DNA from: Croceivirga sp.
Lineage (GTDB): Bacteria; Bacteroidota; Bacteroidia; Flavobacteriales; Flavobacteriaceae
Length of the DNA: 64,000 nt
Reading direction: 5' to 3'
Assembly: GCA_028284285.1 (NCBI GenBank)
Contig: JANQSA010000062.1
Location: forward strand, 62,001-126,000
A model generated the notes under the pieces. The model was not told where the DNA came from, ran no database searches, and worked only from the letters and a program-made list of their open reading frames with translations. Of the stretch, positions 26,916 to 34,959 are shown piece after piece; position 1 is the first letter of the stretch; each line of letters opens with the position of its first letter. The position numbers and the translations under genes were made by a program.

Positions 26916-26941
26916 TTGGAGTGGTAAAGGGTCTATTTTCG
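26916..26941 (+). promoter_or_regulatory. weak promoter before the serine hydrolase at 26961
   Basis: TTG at 26916-26918 and TATTTTCG at 26934-26941 (one mismatch to TAnnTTTG) lie 20 bases before the ATG. The 15-base spacing is short for the flavobacterial consensus, so the call is weak. Confidence 0.3.
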
Positions 26942-26960
26942 ACCTTTAAAACGAACGATC

Positions 26961-28667
26961 ATGATCAAATCGCTTATCCTCATCTCACTTTTTCTGTCGC
27001 TATTTTCCTGTAATTCCCAGGGAGGTAATAGCCAACACCTGGGAAATTGGGAAGGTCAGTTCCCCGATGCAAGAAGTCTTAATTTTTCTGTCCTTCTTAC
27101 GGAGGGACCTGAGGCTTCCTATCAGCTCCAAATTGCAAATACCGAAACAGTAATCGATAGAACCGTAACCTCAACGGGTACGGATGACATTCACTTTACT
27201 CTTGATCCGCAAACGCGCTTTACGCTTTATGCGGATACGGATGGAAAGGCGCTTTCCGGGTTTATCGCCTCAGGAATATTGATGTACCATATCACTCTGA
27301 AGAAAACCGGGGCAACCACCTATACTGGTACCTGGAACCCCTTTATGGTGAGTACTTTACAGGATGATGCCGTTTACTTAAGCGTGGAGGACAATGGAAC
27401 GGATACCCTAGCCGCGTACCCCTTTTTTGGCGACCAACGATTTACCGGTACCTGGTGTAGCGATTTTACCCAAAAAGGGGAGGATCTTTTATTTCGTGAT
27501 TTTAAGACAGGGTTACAATTCAAAGCAGGATTGTCAAAAGACCAGATTCAACTCGAGGTACTACTGGCAGGGTCGGCAATCACCACTATACCCTTATCGC
27601 GGTCCAAGGAGGATTGGGCATTCGGGAAAAATACGAATGCGCAGAAACAATCACCATTTACCCCGGAACAGCGTGATGATAATTGGGAGGTTGCTGGTAG
27701 TGGTGCTTCAGGGCTTCAACAAGACCCCTTACTTCGCTTATTGAACACTGTTAAAGACAACAAACTGCCCAACACCCACAGTGTACTTATTGCTCAAAAG
27801 GGCCAACTGGTATTTGAAGCTTACTTTGAGGGCTACACCAACACTATTCCCCATGACCTTCGTTCTGCCTCCAAAAGCATCTCCTCTGCTATGATCGGGA
27901 TTGCGATTGATGATAACCTCCTTAGCGGGGTAGATCAAAAACTGTACGATTGTATTCCGGAAGACTATCAACATACCAAAGAGGGGTTAAAATCGGAGAT
28001 CCGACTGAAAGATTTGCTTACCATGAGCTCCGGTTTGGATGTTAACGGCGAAGTTTCAGAAAATACGTATCAGCAGACCGGCAACTGGTTGCAAAGCGTT
28101 TTGGAAGCACCTATGGCGGATGCCCCGGGGACCCATACGCTTTACGGCTCGGCCAATCCCTTTTTACTGGGAGTTTGTTTAAATGAACGTCTGGAACAAC
28201 CCATGGAAATCTATATGGATCAAAGGCTCCTTGCCCCATTGGGGATTACCAATTATATTATTCAAACCGACAATACCGGGATGACACCTTATTTCGGCGG
28301 AGGTATGTACCTTACACCTCGCGATATGCTCAAATTTGGGCAATTGTACCTCAATAAAGGGCAATGGAACGGAGTACAGGTTATTTCGGAGAGCTGGGTA
28401 CGAGAATCCTTCCAAAAGCACAGTCGCCTGGAAGATGCAAAGGATAAAAATGAATATGGCTACCAATGGTGGCATAAAACCTATACCGTAAACGGTTCGG
28501 AAATAGCATCCATAGAAGCCAGAGGGGCAGGAGGTCAGTACATTTTTGTGCTCCCCGGGTTGGACGCCGTGGCGGTAATCACTTCGGGAAATTTCAGAAA
28601 TGGGAGCTTATTGCAGCAACCCGAAGAAATCCTGGAAACCTATATCCTTCCGGCTTTACAGCCCTAG
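26961..28667 (+). CDS. SxxK serine hydrolase with long N-terminal domain, lipoprotein
   Basis: A 568-residue exported protein. The lipobox is in LILISLFLSLFSCNSQG. Residues about 25-235 are beta-rich (NWEGQFPDARSLNFSVLLTE, TYTGTWNPFM), lipocalin-like in rhythm but without a firm family. Residues about 250-565 form a class-C-beta-lactamase fold with SxxK in LRSASKSISSAMIG, tyrosine motif in HTLYGSANPFLLG and late ARGAGGQYIFVLPGLD. It resembles the hydrolase at 24957 (shared GQY segment), separated by the AraC gene, so the two may be an old duplication. Confidence 0.9.
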   Translation: MIKSLILISLFLSLFSCNSQGGNSQHLGNWEGQFPDARSLNFSVLLTEGPEASYQLQIANTETVIDRTVTSTGTDDIHFTLDPQTRFTLYADTDGKALSGFIASGILMYHITLKKTGATTYTGTWNPFMVSTLQDDAVYLSVEDNGTDTLAAYPFFGDQRFTGTWCSDFTQKGEDLLFRDFKTGLQFKAGLSKDQIQLEVLLAGSAITTIPLSRSKEDWAFGKNTNAQKQSPFTPEQRDDNWEVAGSGASGLQQDPLLRLLNTVKDNKLPNTHSVLIAQKGQLVFEAYFEGYTNTIPHDLRSASKSISSAMIGIAIDDNLLSGVDQKLYDCIPEDYQHTKEGLKSEIRLKDLLTMSSGLDVNGEVSENTYQQTGNWLQSVLEAPMADAPGTHTLYGSANPFLLGVCLNERLEQPMEIYMDQRLLAPLGITNYIIQTDNTGMTPYFGGGMYLTPRDMLKFGQLYLNKGQWNGVQVISESWVRESFQKHSRLEDAKDKNEYGYQWWHKTYTVNGSEIASIEARGAGGQYIFVLPGLDAVAVITSGNFRNGSLLQQPEEILETYILPALQP

Positions 28668-29047
28668 AAAAGGCGAAACAGCAGGAATTGTTACATCATT
28701 ACTACCCTACGACATCCGCAACCCAGCCAGTTAAAACGTTGCGATACTTAGCCAGGCAAATGCCGTAAAGTGTTTTTTACAGGGCAAAGAGCGCGGAAAG
28801 ATGGTTTTTAATAGTTTCATGGGTTCTGTACCAACAGGAAGTAAGAAGCTCCAGCTGTCATTTTAAGTATGCCCATATAAAAAGGTCTTACTGCTAACAA
28901 AGCAAAAGGTAAAAAGCGACCCGGAACATTGTTGAATAACAGATCAGGGAAATGGGGATAATCCCTACCTTTAAGGGATATTGGAAACAGGACCAATGCT
29001 CCTGTTCAACTGTTGCGCATTACCATTAAAAACAAAAACCATAGCTT
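28668..29047. other. intergenic region with small palindrome
   Basis: The 380 bases hold no supported gene. Near the downstream end GGGATAATCCC (28955-28965) is a perfect palindrome that abuts TACCTTTA (28966-28973), a possible -7 element for the following gene; no TTG is found at the right distance. The transcript leader would be about 70 bases. Confidence 0.4.
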
Positions 29048-30184
29048 ATGGATCTACTTACTGTCGGTGTTTTCGGGACCTCCAGAAAAAAACAGGAAAA
29101 AAGAGTACCTATTCATCCGGGTCAATTGGATTGGATAGATCAGGAGGTCAGGAATCATCTGCTGTTTGAAGAAGGATATGGTTTGCCCTTTGGAAAGAAT
29201 GACGACGAAATTGGGGCCCTTTCCGGAGGTGTGCACAGCAGGGAAGAACTCTTTCAGCACTGTGATATTGCACTGTTGGCAAAACCACTTCAAAAAGATT
29301 TTGAAAGCATGAAACCCGGCACTATCCATTGGGGTTGGCCGCACTGCGTGCAACAAAGGGGCATTACACAAACTGCCATCGACCGAAAACTTACCCTTAT
29401 GGCCTGGGAAGCCATGCACCGTTGGTCAGCAAATGGGGATTGGCAATTGCATATTTTTCATAAGAATAATGAAATCGCCGGATATGCCGGGGTACATCAT
29501 GCGATGAATTTACTTGGGATTGATGGCAATTACGGGGCCAATCGCAAAGCAGTGGTGATAAGCTTTGGTTCAGTAAGCAGAGGCGCTATACAGGCACTAC
29601 GGGGAAGGGGCATACAGGATATTACGGTATTTACCCAACGACATTATTTCCTGGTAGCCGACCAAATGGCCGGTGTAAAATATTATCAATTCGAGAAAAA
29701 TGAGAACGGTGAGTTGATATCACTACATCCGGATCGGGAATCCAATCCCTTTATAGCGGAATTGATGGATGCCGATATCATTGTGAATGGGATCCTCCAG
29801 GATACGGATGACCCCATGCTGTTTGTCAAAGAAGACGAAAATGACCGTTTGAAACCAGGCTGTCTTATTGTGGACATCAGTTGCGATGAAGGCATGGGCT
29901 TCTCCTTTGCAAAACCTACCGATTTTGATGCGCCGATATTTAAGGCCGGGCAGGTGTTTTATTATGCCGTGGATCACTCTCCTTCCTATCTATGGAATTC
30001 TGCCAGTTGGGAAATATCCAACAGCTTGATCCCATATTTACCGCTGGTAATGGGTGGCCCAAAACAATGGGAGGAAAGTGAAACCCTCCGTCGGGCTATA
30101 GAAATAAAAGAGGGCGTTATACAAAATCCAAAGATTCTCTCTTTTCAAAACAGGTCGGCCGAATTTCCACATCCTGAACTATAA
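29048..30184 (+). CDS. alanine-dehydrogenase/PNT-like oxidoreductase (N5-carboxyethylornithine synthase-like)
   Basis: A 378-residue NAD(P)-dependent enzyme. The N-terminal part matches the AlaDH/PNT substrate domain (GVFGTSRKKQEKRVPIHP, LFEEGYGLPFGKND, DIALLAKPLQKDF); the centre has a nucleotide-binding fold (AVVISFGSVSRGAIQALRGR) in which the usual GxGxxG is degenerate. Length and pattern fit the N5-(carboxyethyl)ornithine synthase group, which reductively condenses pyruvate with ornithine or lysine side chains, rather than true alanine dehydrogenase. The substrate is inferred. It stands alone. Confidence 0.72.
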   Translation: MDLLTVGVFGTSRKKQEKRVPIHPGQLDWIDQEVRNHLLFEEGYGLPFGKNDDEIGALSGGVHSREELFQHCDIALLAKPLQKDFESMKPGTIHWGWPHCVQQRGITQTAIDRKLTLMAWEAMHRWSANGDWQLHIFHKNNEIAGYAGVHHAMNLLGIDGNYGANRKAVVISFGSVSRGAIQALRGRGIQDITVFTQRHYFLVADQMAGVKYYQFEKNENGELISLHPDRESNPFIAELMDADIIVNGILQDTDDPMLFVKEDENDRLKPGCLIVDISCDEGMGFSFAKPTDFDAPIFKAGQVFYYAVDHSPSYLWNSASWEISNSLIPYLPLVMGGPKQWEESETLRRAIEIKEGVIQNPKILSFQNRSAEFPHPEL

Positions 30185-30215
30185 TTTCTGCTCTGGTCTT
30201 CTTTGACTAAAATAT

Positions 30216-30255
30216 ATTAACTACAGTGTAGTTTATTAAAATAATATTAACTACA
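30216..30255. promoter_or_regulatory. palindromic operator of the PadR operon
   Basis: AACTACAGTGTAGTT at 30219-30233 is a perfect 7-1-7 palindrome. ATTAACTACA occurs at 30216-30225 and again at 30246-30255, exactly 30 bases (three helical turns) apart. The palindrome covers the -33 region and the second repeat abuts the -7 element, the geometry expected for autorepression by the PadR protein encoded just downstream. Confidence 0.6.
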
Positions 30256-30259
30256 TTTG
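30252..30259 (+). promoter_or_regulatory. -7 promoter element of the PadR operon
   Basis: TACATTTG fits TAnnTTTG exactly, 16 bases before the PadR ATG. The -33 position falls within the palindrome at 30219-30233. Confidence 0.6.
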
Positions 30260-30275
30260 TGATAAATATAAAGAA

Positions 30276-30608
30276 ATGGGGCAGAAAACACTGGGAGAGT
30301 TTGAAGAAGTGGTGCTACTAATCGTTGCCATTCTCAATGGCGATGCGTATAGCGTTAGTATCATATCAGAAATTGACGAGCGTCTAAAACGAGATGTAAG
30401 TCTGGGTGCAATCCAAACCGTTTTAAAAAGACTTGAAAATAAGGGCTTATTAAAGTCGGTCTTTGGAGAAGCTACCAACGTACGGGGTGGAAAACGAAAA
30501 CGGCTATATGAAATCACCACGGACGGCCAACAGCTACTTGACCAGACAAGAGCCCAAAGGAATTCACTTTGGGAGGCGATCCCCAGACTATCATTTGAAT
30601 TGTTTTAA
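30276..30608 (+). CDS. PadR-family transcriptional regulator
   Basis: A 110-residue winged-helix repressor of the short PadR type: LGEFEEVVLLIVAILNGDAY, recognition region SLGAIQTVLKRLENKGLLKS, wing RGGKRKRLYEITTDGQQLL. In this group the regulator usually precedes a permease carrying a PadR-linked prefix domain; here the next gene is an isolated prefix domain with a short membrane part. The stop codon touches the next ATG, so the genes are translated together. An operator is visible upstream. Confidence 0.92.
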   Translation: MGQKTLGEFEEVVLLIVAILNGDAYSVSIISEIDERLKRDVSLGAIQTVLKRLENKGLLKSVFGEATNVRGGKRKRLYEITTDGQQLLDQTRAQRNSLWEAIPRLSFELF

Positions 30609-31133
30609 ATGAACCAGAAAGACCGTAAACCGTCGCGAATGGCACTCGCCTTCTTCAATTGGTATTGTCATCCTGATTTTAAGGAGGAAATAGAAGGGGA
30701 TTTAATGGAGCGGTTTAACATCCATGCTGAAAAGTACGGGTATCACAAAGCCAATAGACGCTTTGTAAAGGAGGTGCTTCTACTGTTTCGCCCCGCTCTT
30801 GTTGGAAACGTTTATCATTTAACAAATACAGATACTATGGTTATGACGAAGCAAAACAAAAGACGCGTCGCTATTTTGAGTATTGCAGTAGGGTTACTGT
30901 TCATACCCCTACTGGCGATGCACTTTTCAAATGATGTGCATTGGAAATTTTTTGACTTTCTCGTTGCGGGAGTATTGTTGATCGGAACAGGGCTAGCCTT
31001 TGAATTTATGGTAAGAAAAATAAAAACCATTCGATATAAAATTCTGTTCGGTATAGTCTTGTTTGTAGCTCTATTGCTTATCTGGGCGGAACTTGCTGTG
31101 GGAATTTTTGGGACGCCAATTGCAGGCAGCTAA
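30609..31133 (+). CDS. orphan permease prefix domain with short membrane segment
   Basis: A 174-residue protein. Residues about 8-62 match the permease prefix domain that normally precedes MacB/FtsX permeases (PSRMALAFFNWYCHPDFKEE, EGDLMERFNIHAEKYG, FVKEVLLLFRPALVGN). Instead of the permease, the rest is about three transmembrane helices (AILSIAVGLLFIPLLAM, FLVAGVLLIGTGLAFEFM, ILFGIVLFVALLLIWAELAV) with no FtsX domains. Either the gene is a shortened derivative of a permease or a distinct small membrane protein that keeps the prefix. There is no sign of a recent frameshift downstream. Confidence 0.7.
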   Translation: MNQKDRKPSRMALAFFNWYCHPDFKEEIEGDLMERFNIHAEKYGYHKANRRFVKEVLLLFRPALVGNVYHLTNTDTMVMTKQNKRRVAILSIAVGLLFIPLLAMHFSNDVHWKFFDFLVAGVLLIGTGLAFEFMVRKIKTIRYKILFGIVLFVALLLIWAELAVGIFGTPIAGS

Positions 31134-31141
31134 AACGGCAA

Positions 31142-31840
31142 ATGAGTTTAGGAAAGCAGCTCGATAAAATACATTACCAGGCAAGGAAAAACAAGTGGCT
31201 GGGCTATTTTGCCATATACTGTAGAATAGTACTTGCAGCGGGGTTTATCCCATCAGGGATGCAGAAAGTTCTCGGGGAGAGATTTACCGTCTTAGCGGTG
31301 AACCACCCAATGGGCCACTTTTTGGATGCTTTTTTCCACACAGGATATTACTACACATTCGTCGGAATAATGCAAGTATTGGCTGCTATACTGATACTTA
31401 TTCCAAGAACAGCCACCCTTGGCGCTTTCCTTTACTTTCCAATAATTTTAAACATCTGTATTTTATCGTTATCCGTTAGATTTGACGGCTCTCAAATAAC
31501 GTCCCCTTTAATGGTTTGCGCTGTGTTATTCTTGCTTTGCTGGGATTACCATAAATTCAAAAATATATTTCCGTTCAATCGTGGCATTGCTACGCAGGAG
31601 CTACCTGTAGCACATGAATTGACCAAAAAGTTTCCTTATACATTTTTTGCGGGCGTTTTGGCAATAACGGTATTGGTTGTTTTCCATACCAGAATGTTCT
31701 ACAGAATCTTACCCAGAAACACCTTTTCGGATTGTATTACGCAATGCAATACAGAAAATGACACATCCTGTTTGGATTTTTGTGAATGCATTCACAAAGA
31801 GGGCCAACCACTTAAAAAATGCCTGACGGCCTTCAAATAG
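31142..31840 (+). CDS. DoxX-like membrane protein with Cys-rich tail
   Basis: A 232-residue membrane protein with four to five transmembrane helices and DoxX-type features (IVLAAGFIPSGMQKVLGERF, TFVGIMQVLAAILILIPRTA, LCWDYHKFKNI). After the last helix it has a short tail with six Cys in the pattern CX3C-X7-CX3CXC...C, not usual in DoxX proteins and suited to disulfides or metal binding. It starts 8 bases after the orphan prefix-domain gene and ends the PadR operon. Its role is unknown; DoxX relatives are linked to quinone- or thiol-based redox. Confidence 0.75.
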   Translation: MSLGKQLDKIHYQARKNKWLGYFAIYCRIVLAAGFIPSGMQKVLGERFTVLAVNHPMGHFLDAFFHTGYYYTFVGIMQVLAAILILIPRTATLGAFLYFPIILNICILSLSVRFDGSQITSPLMVCAVLFLLCWDYHKFKNIFPFNRGIATQELPVAHELTKKFPYTFFAGVLAITVLVVFHTRMFYRILPRNTFSDCITQCNTENDTSCLDFCECIHKEGQPLKKCLTAFK

Positions 31841-31922
31841 GAGACATAAAAACGGGATACCCTAGGGCTGTATCAGTGCTCAAATTGTTTTGGTTCCGAT
31901 TGGCCAATATCCTTTAAACCGA

Positions 31923-33563
31923 TCAGTACAGTTCTTCGTAGTACTGTTTTGCCATACGGTCCGAGCTGAAGTCCGGGGCCACATCATCCAAAGCTTTAAA
32001 GAGCATCTGCTGCCATTTTTCGGGGGTATCGTAATAGGTCTTCAAGACTTTTTTCTCCAGAATGTCGTAAAGATGAGCACAATCCCGTTGGTCCTGCTCT
32101 TCCACCGGAAGTCTATGATCCAATGCGGGCAAGACAAAACTGTTTTTGCCGTTCTTTTTAAACTCCGGGATCCACCCGTCATCCGTAGATACATTTAATG
32201 ATCCGTTAAAGGCGGCCGACATCCCGCTTGTACCGGAAGCTTCCCGGGTAATTCTTGGGGTATTCAACCAAACATCGGAACCTTGTTTCAACAATCTTGA
32301 CAATTCCATTTCATAGCCCGTGAGTACGGCAAGGTTTTTTGCATATTTGGTGGTATGGACCAGTGTATTAAAGGTGTCTATGGCATAGTAGTCCTGAGGA
32401 TACGGTTTTCCCGCCCAGATGATCTGTACGGGATATTTGGGGTTGTTGATCAATTTTTCGAATCTGTCCCTATCGTACAGCAATATATCGGCCCGTTTGT
32501 AACCGGCAAATCGTCTAGCCCAAACAATGGTAAGTACGTTGGGATCAAAGATCTTACCGGTTTGATCTAAAACCGTTTTAAACAATTGATTTTTGAGCTC
32601 CAATTTTCTTTTCGCAAAGGCACTGCCGTTGGAACTCTTCCACGCTTTCCTTAGTTTGGTGTCTTGCCAAAATTCAAGGTTTTGCGCGTTGGTAATGGGG
32701 ACAATATCGCAGGAATCCTGTACGGATTTCCACATGTCCTTGGCCACTTTACCGTGAAGTTTAGAAACGGCATTGGCTTTTTTTGCCATTTTCAGAGCAC
32801 TTACAGTATAACTCAGGCGATCGCCGCCTGCACTTTCCTTTTTTAGTTCAGTATCCGATAAGGTTCTTCCAAAAAAACCAAAATGGTTCAACTCATAAAT
32901 GTTCCGCTCTGTGTTGCCTGCCTTTTCCGGAGTATGGGTAGTAAACGCAAGTTGCTCCCGTGATACCCCTTTGTCCCTTAAATAGTAAAAAGCGGGTAGT
33001 GCATGGCCTTCGTTGAGGTGGTATACTTCTGCACCGCCCAGAGCCTCCACCACCTTTGCCCCGCCAATACCCAATACGATGCTTTGAGCGATACGGGTGA
33101 CCTCATTAGCGTCGTAGAGGTAATTGGTAATGGTCCTAGAAAGAAAATCATTGCCTTCTACATCGGTGGACAACAAATACAGGGGTACTGTTCCAAAAAT
33201 TTCGGGTTGTAAAACGTAGGCCCTTACTTTGACATTTTTATTGCCATTGATTGCGACTTTAACTTCTATTCCCGTGTCGCTCATAAAGTTATGGGTCTTC
33301 TCTACAAATTGAGGTTTAAGGGTTTGATCCTCGTTACGGGATTGATCATAGTAGCCGTATTTCCAGAGCATTCCAATACCTATCATGTTCTGTTTCAGGC
33401 TAAATGCGGAACGCATATGTGATCCGGATAAAAAGCCCAGCCCCCCGGAATAGATTTTAAGTGCCTGATCTATGGCAAATTCCATGCTAAAATAGGCAAT
33501 GCGTTTTCCATATTTTTTAGTGGGGGTATACGGATGATTCCAGGTGGTGTAGTCGTGTGACAT
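31923..33563 (-). CDS. glgP: short alpha-glucan phosphorylase-like protein (GT35), PLP lysine replaced
   Basis: A 546-residue cytoplasmic protein of the short GT35 alpha-glucan phosphorylase family, which removes glucose-1-phosphate from glycogen-type chains. Family features: IAYFSMEFAIDQALKIYSGG, VYHLNEGHALPAFYYLRDKG, VWARRFAGYKRADILLYDRD and TREASGTSGMSAAFNGSLN. In characterised phosphorylases the last motif reads GMK, the Lys binding PLP; here the codon at 32217-32219 gives Ser. Without that Lys ordinary catalysis is doubtful, unless another residue serves. It stands alone between convergent and divergent genes. Confidence 0.85.
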   Translation of the reverse strand: MSHDYTTWNHPYTPTKKYGKRIAYFSMEFAIDQALKIYSGGLGFLSGSHMRSAFSLKQNMIGIGMLWKYGYYDQSRNEDQTLKPQFVEKTHNFMSDTGIEVKVAINGNKNVKVRAYVLQPEIFGTVPLYLLSTDVEGNDFLSRTITNYLYDANEVTRIAQSIVLGIGGAKVVEALGGAEVYHLNEGHALPAFYYLRDKGVSREQLAFTTHTPEKAGNTERNIYELNHFGFFGRTLSDTELKKESAGGDRLSYTVSALKMAKKANAVSKLHGKVAKDMWKSVQDSCDIVPITNAQNLEFWQDTKLRKAWKSSNGSAFAKRKLELKNQLFKTVLDQTGKIFDPNVLTIVWARRFAGYKRADILLYDRDRFEKLINNPKYPVQIIWAGKPYPQDYYAIDTFNTLVHTTKYAKNLAVLTGYEMELSRLLKQGSDVWLNTPRITREASGTSGMSAAFNGSLNVSTDDGWIPEFKKNGKNSFVLPALDHRLPVEEQDQRDCAHLYDILEKKVLKTYYDTPEKWQQMLFKALDDVAPDFSSDRMAKQYYEELY

Positions 33564-33582
33564 GGGTCTGTTTTATAGCGGC

Positions 33583-33590
33583 CAAAAATA
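33583..33590 (-). promoter_or_regulatory. -7 promoter element of the phosphorylase gene
   Basis: On the minus strand TATTTTTG is an exact TAnnTTTG match 19 bases before the start codon. About 20 bases further upstream the strand reads TTTA, a weak -33. Confidence 0.45.
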
Positions 33591-33862
33591 AAGCAACCGA
33601 TAGAAAAGGTAAACCAGATGCACGGTTTCTTTGTCCACAACTATGATTTTTTGAAAATCTTCAATTAAAAATCCGGTTTTTTGTCAATTTGATAAAAGCC
33701 GCTCGTCATAAGCGGTAATCCGGGAATTGTGGTGGTATTCGAAGTCTTTTCTTCCATCAATAGCTTAGGTATCCTTAGCGAAAAACGAATTCTTACAACA
33801 GCTCATTGCAGTAACAATTCTCAGTGGTAATCGTCAATACTGTATAACTAAAGCAACTAAAA

Positions 33863-34762
33863 ATGAAAACGTTAAGGTCAATACTATGGGTTGTTTTACT
33901 ATGCCTTGGGTGTAAAAACGAGCATAAGAATTCAAATAGGACTACCGTTTCAGCATCTTTTAACCTCTCTTCAAGTATTAACAAGGAATTAAATGCAATA
34001 CAAAGCATTAGCCAATTATTGATAAACAACCCGGATAATCAGGAGGATCACGATACAAACGATTCGATTACCCGCAAAATAAGCGTGCACACTGAAAATA
34101 TTATTGAGCTATTAATTACATCCTATGGAAAAACACCTACCGATACCATCTTTACGGTTTTGAGAAAACTGGACAATTCCGGATATATCCCCAACCCACT
34201 CTATGAAAAATTAAATGAAGAAGATTTTTCTACTGAAATTGGAAAAAGTGCAAACAAAGCCTATCAAAACTACTTAAAAGTAAAAGTTGATAAAACACAT
34301 CAATTAAAACATATCAATTTACTGGACAAAAAGCTTTCCCTAAACAGGATCATTGAAAACGATACGGTAATGCTCCGGGATGTACTGCTAAAGCATAAGG
34401 GATATAAAGTTTTGGATTTTTGGGCTACATGGTGTGCCCCCTGTAGGGCATTTAACAGGAGGTTTCAAAACCACTATATGAAGTATAAGAACAAAGGGAT
34501 AGAATTTTACGGAATAGGGATTAGCATTGATAATAAAAATGAACGGGATAAATTCCTAACGGCTGTTAGGAATGATAAAACACCGTGGAAACAGTTTATC
34601 GATGTAGATAATGAGATGTATACCCTTTTTGAGACTAATACAGTTCCCTATCAAATTCTTTTAAATGAACGTAATGAAATAATTAAAATACTATCTCATG
34701 ATATTCATAAAGAACTGGATGAAGTAGTAAAAGCGGCAGATACCAACATCATAAATAAATAA
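33863..34762 (+). CDS. TlpA-like thioredoxin-fold lipoprotein
   Basis: A 299-residue exported redox protein. The lipobox is in ILWVVLLCLGCKNEH. The N-terminal 150 residues are Asn/Lys-rich and without a family match; the C-terminal domain is TlpA/ResA-like with the active site FWATWCAPCRAFNRRF and cis-Pro region in FETNTVPYQILLN. It should act as a periplasmic thiol oxidoreductase. The gene is visibly A/T-richer than the next one and stands alone. Confidence 0.88.
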   Translation: MKTLRSILWVVLLCLGCKNEHKNSNRTTVSASFNLSSSINKELNAIQSISQLLINNPDNQEDHDTNDSITRKISVHTENIIELLITSYGKTPTDTIFTVLRKLDNSGYIPNPLYEKLNEEDFSTEIGKSANKAYQNYLKVKVDKTHQLKHINLLDKKLSLNRIIENDTVMLRDVLLKHKGYKVLDFWATWCAPCRAFNRRFQNHYMKYKNKGIEFYGIGISIDNKNERDKFLTAVRNDKTPWKQFIDVDNEMYTLFETNTVPYQILLNERNEIIKILSHDIHKELDEVVKAADTNIINK

Positions 34763-34959
34763 TTGCAGGAGGAATTTCCGTGGTTTACCCATGGGATAAC
34801 ACTTTTAACGGTCGGAGTTTGCAAATACAAACCCTAAGGCCACTTCCCTTCTACAGGACAGTTCGATCAATAGGGGGAATCCTGCATCTTTCCTTTCCTT
34901 ATTTCCCGGTTTTTGGCTATTTTGTTGGGAGTTAACTATTCACACCAATCAATACCTGT

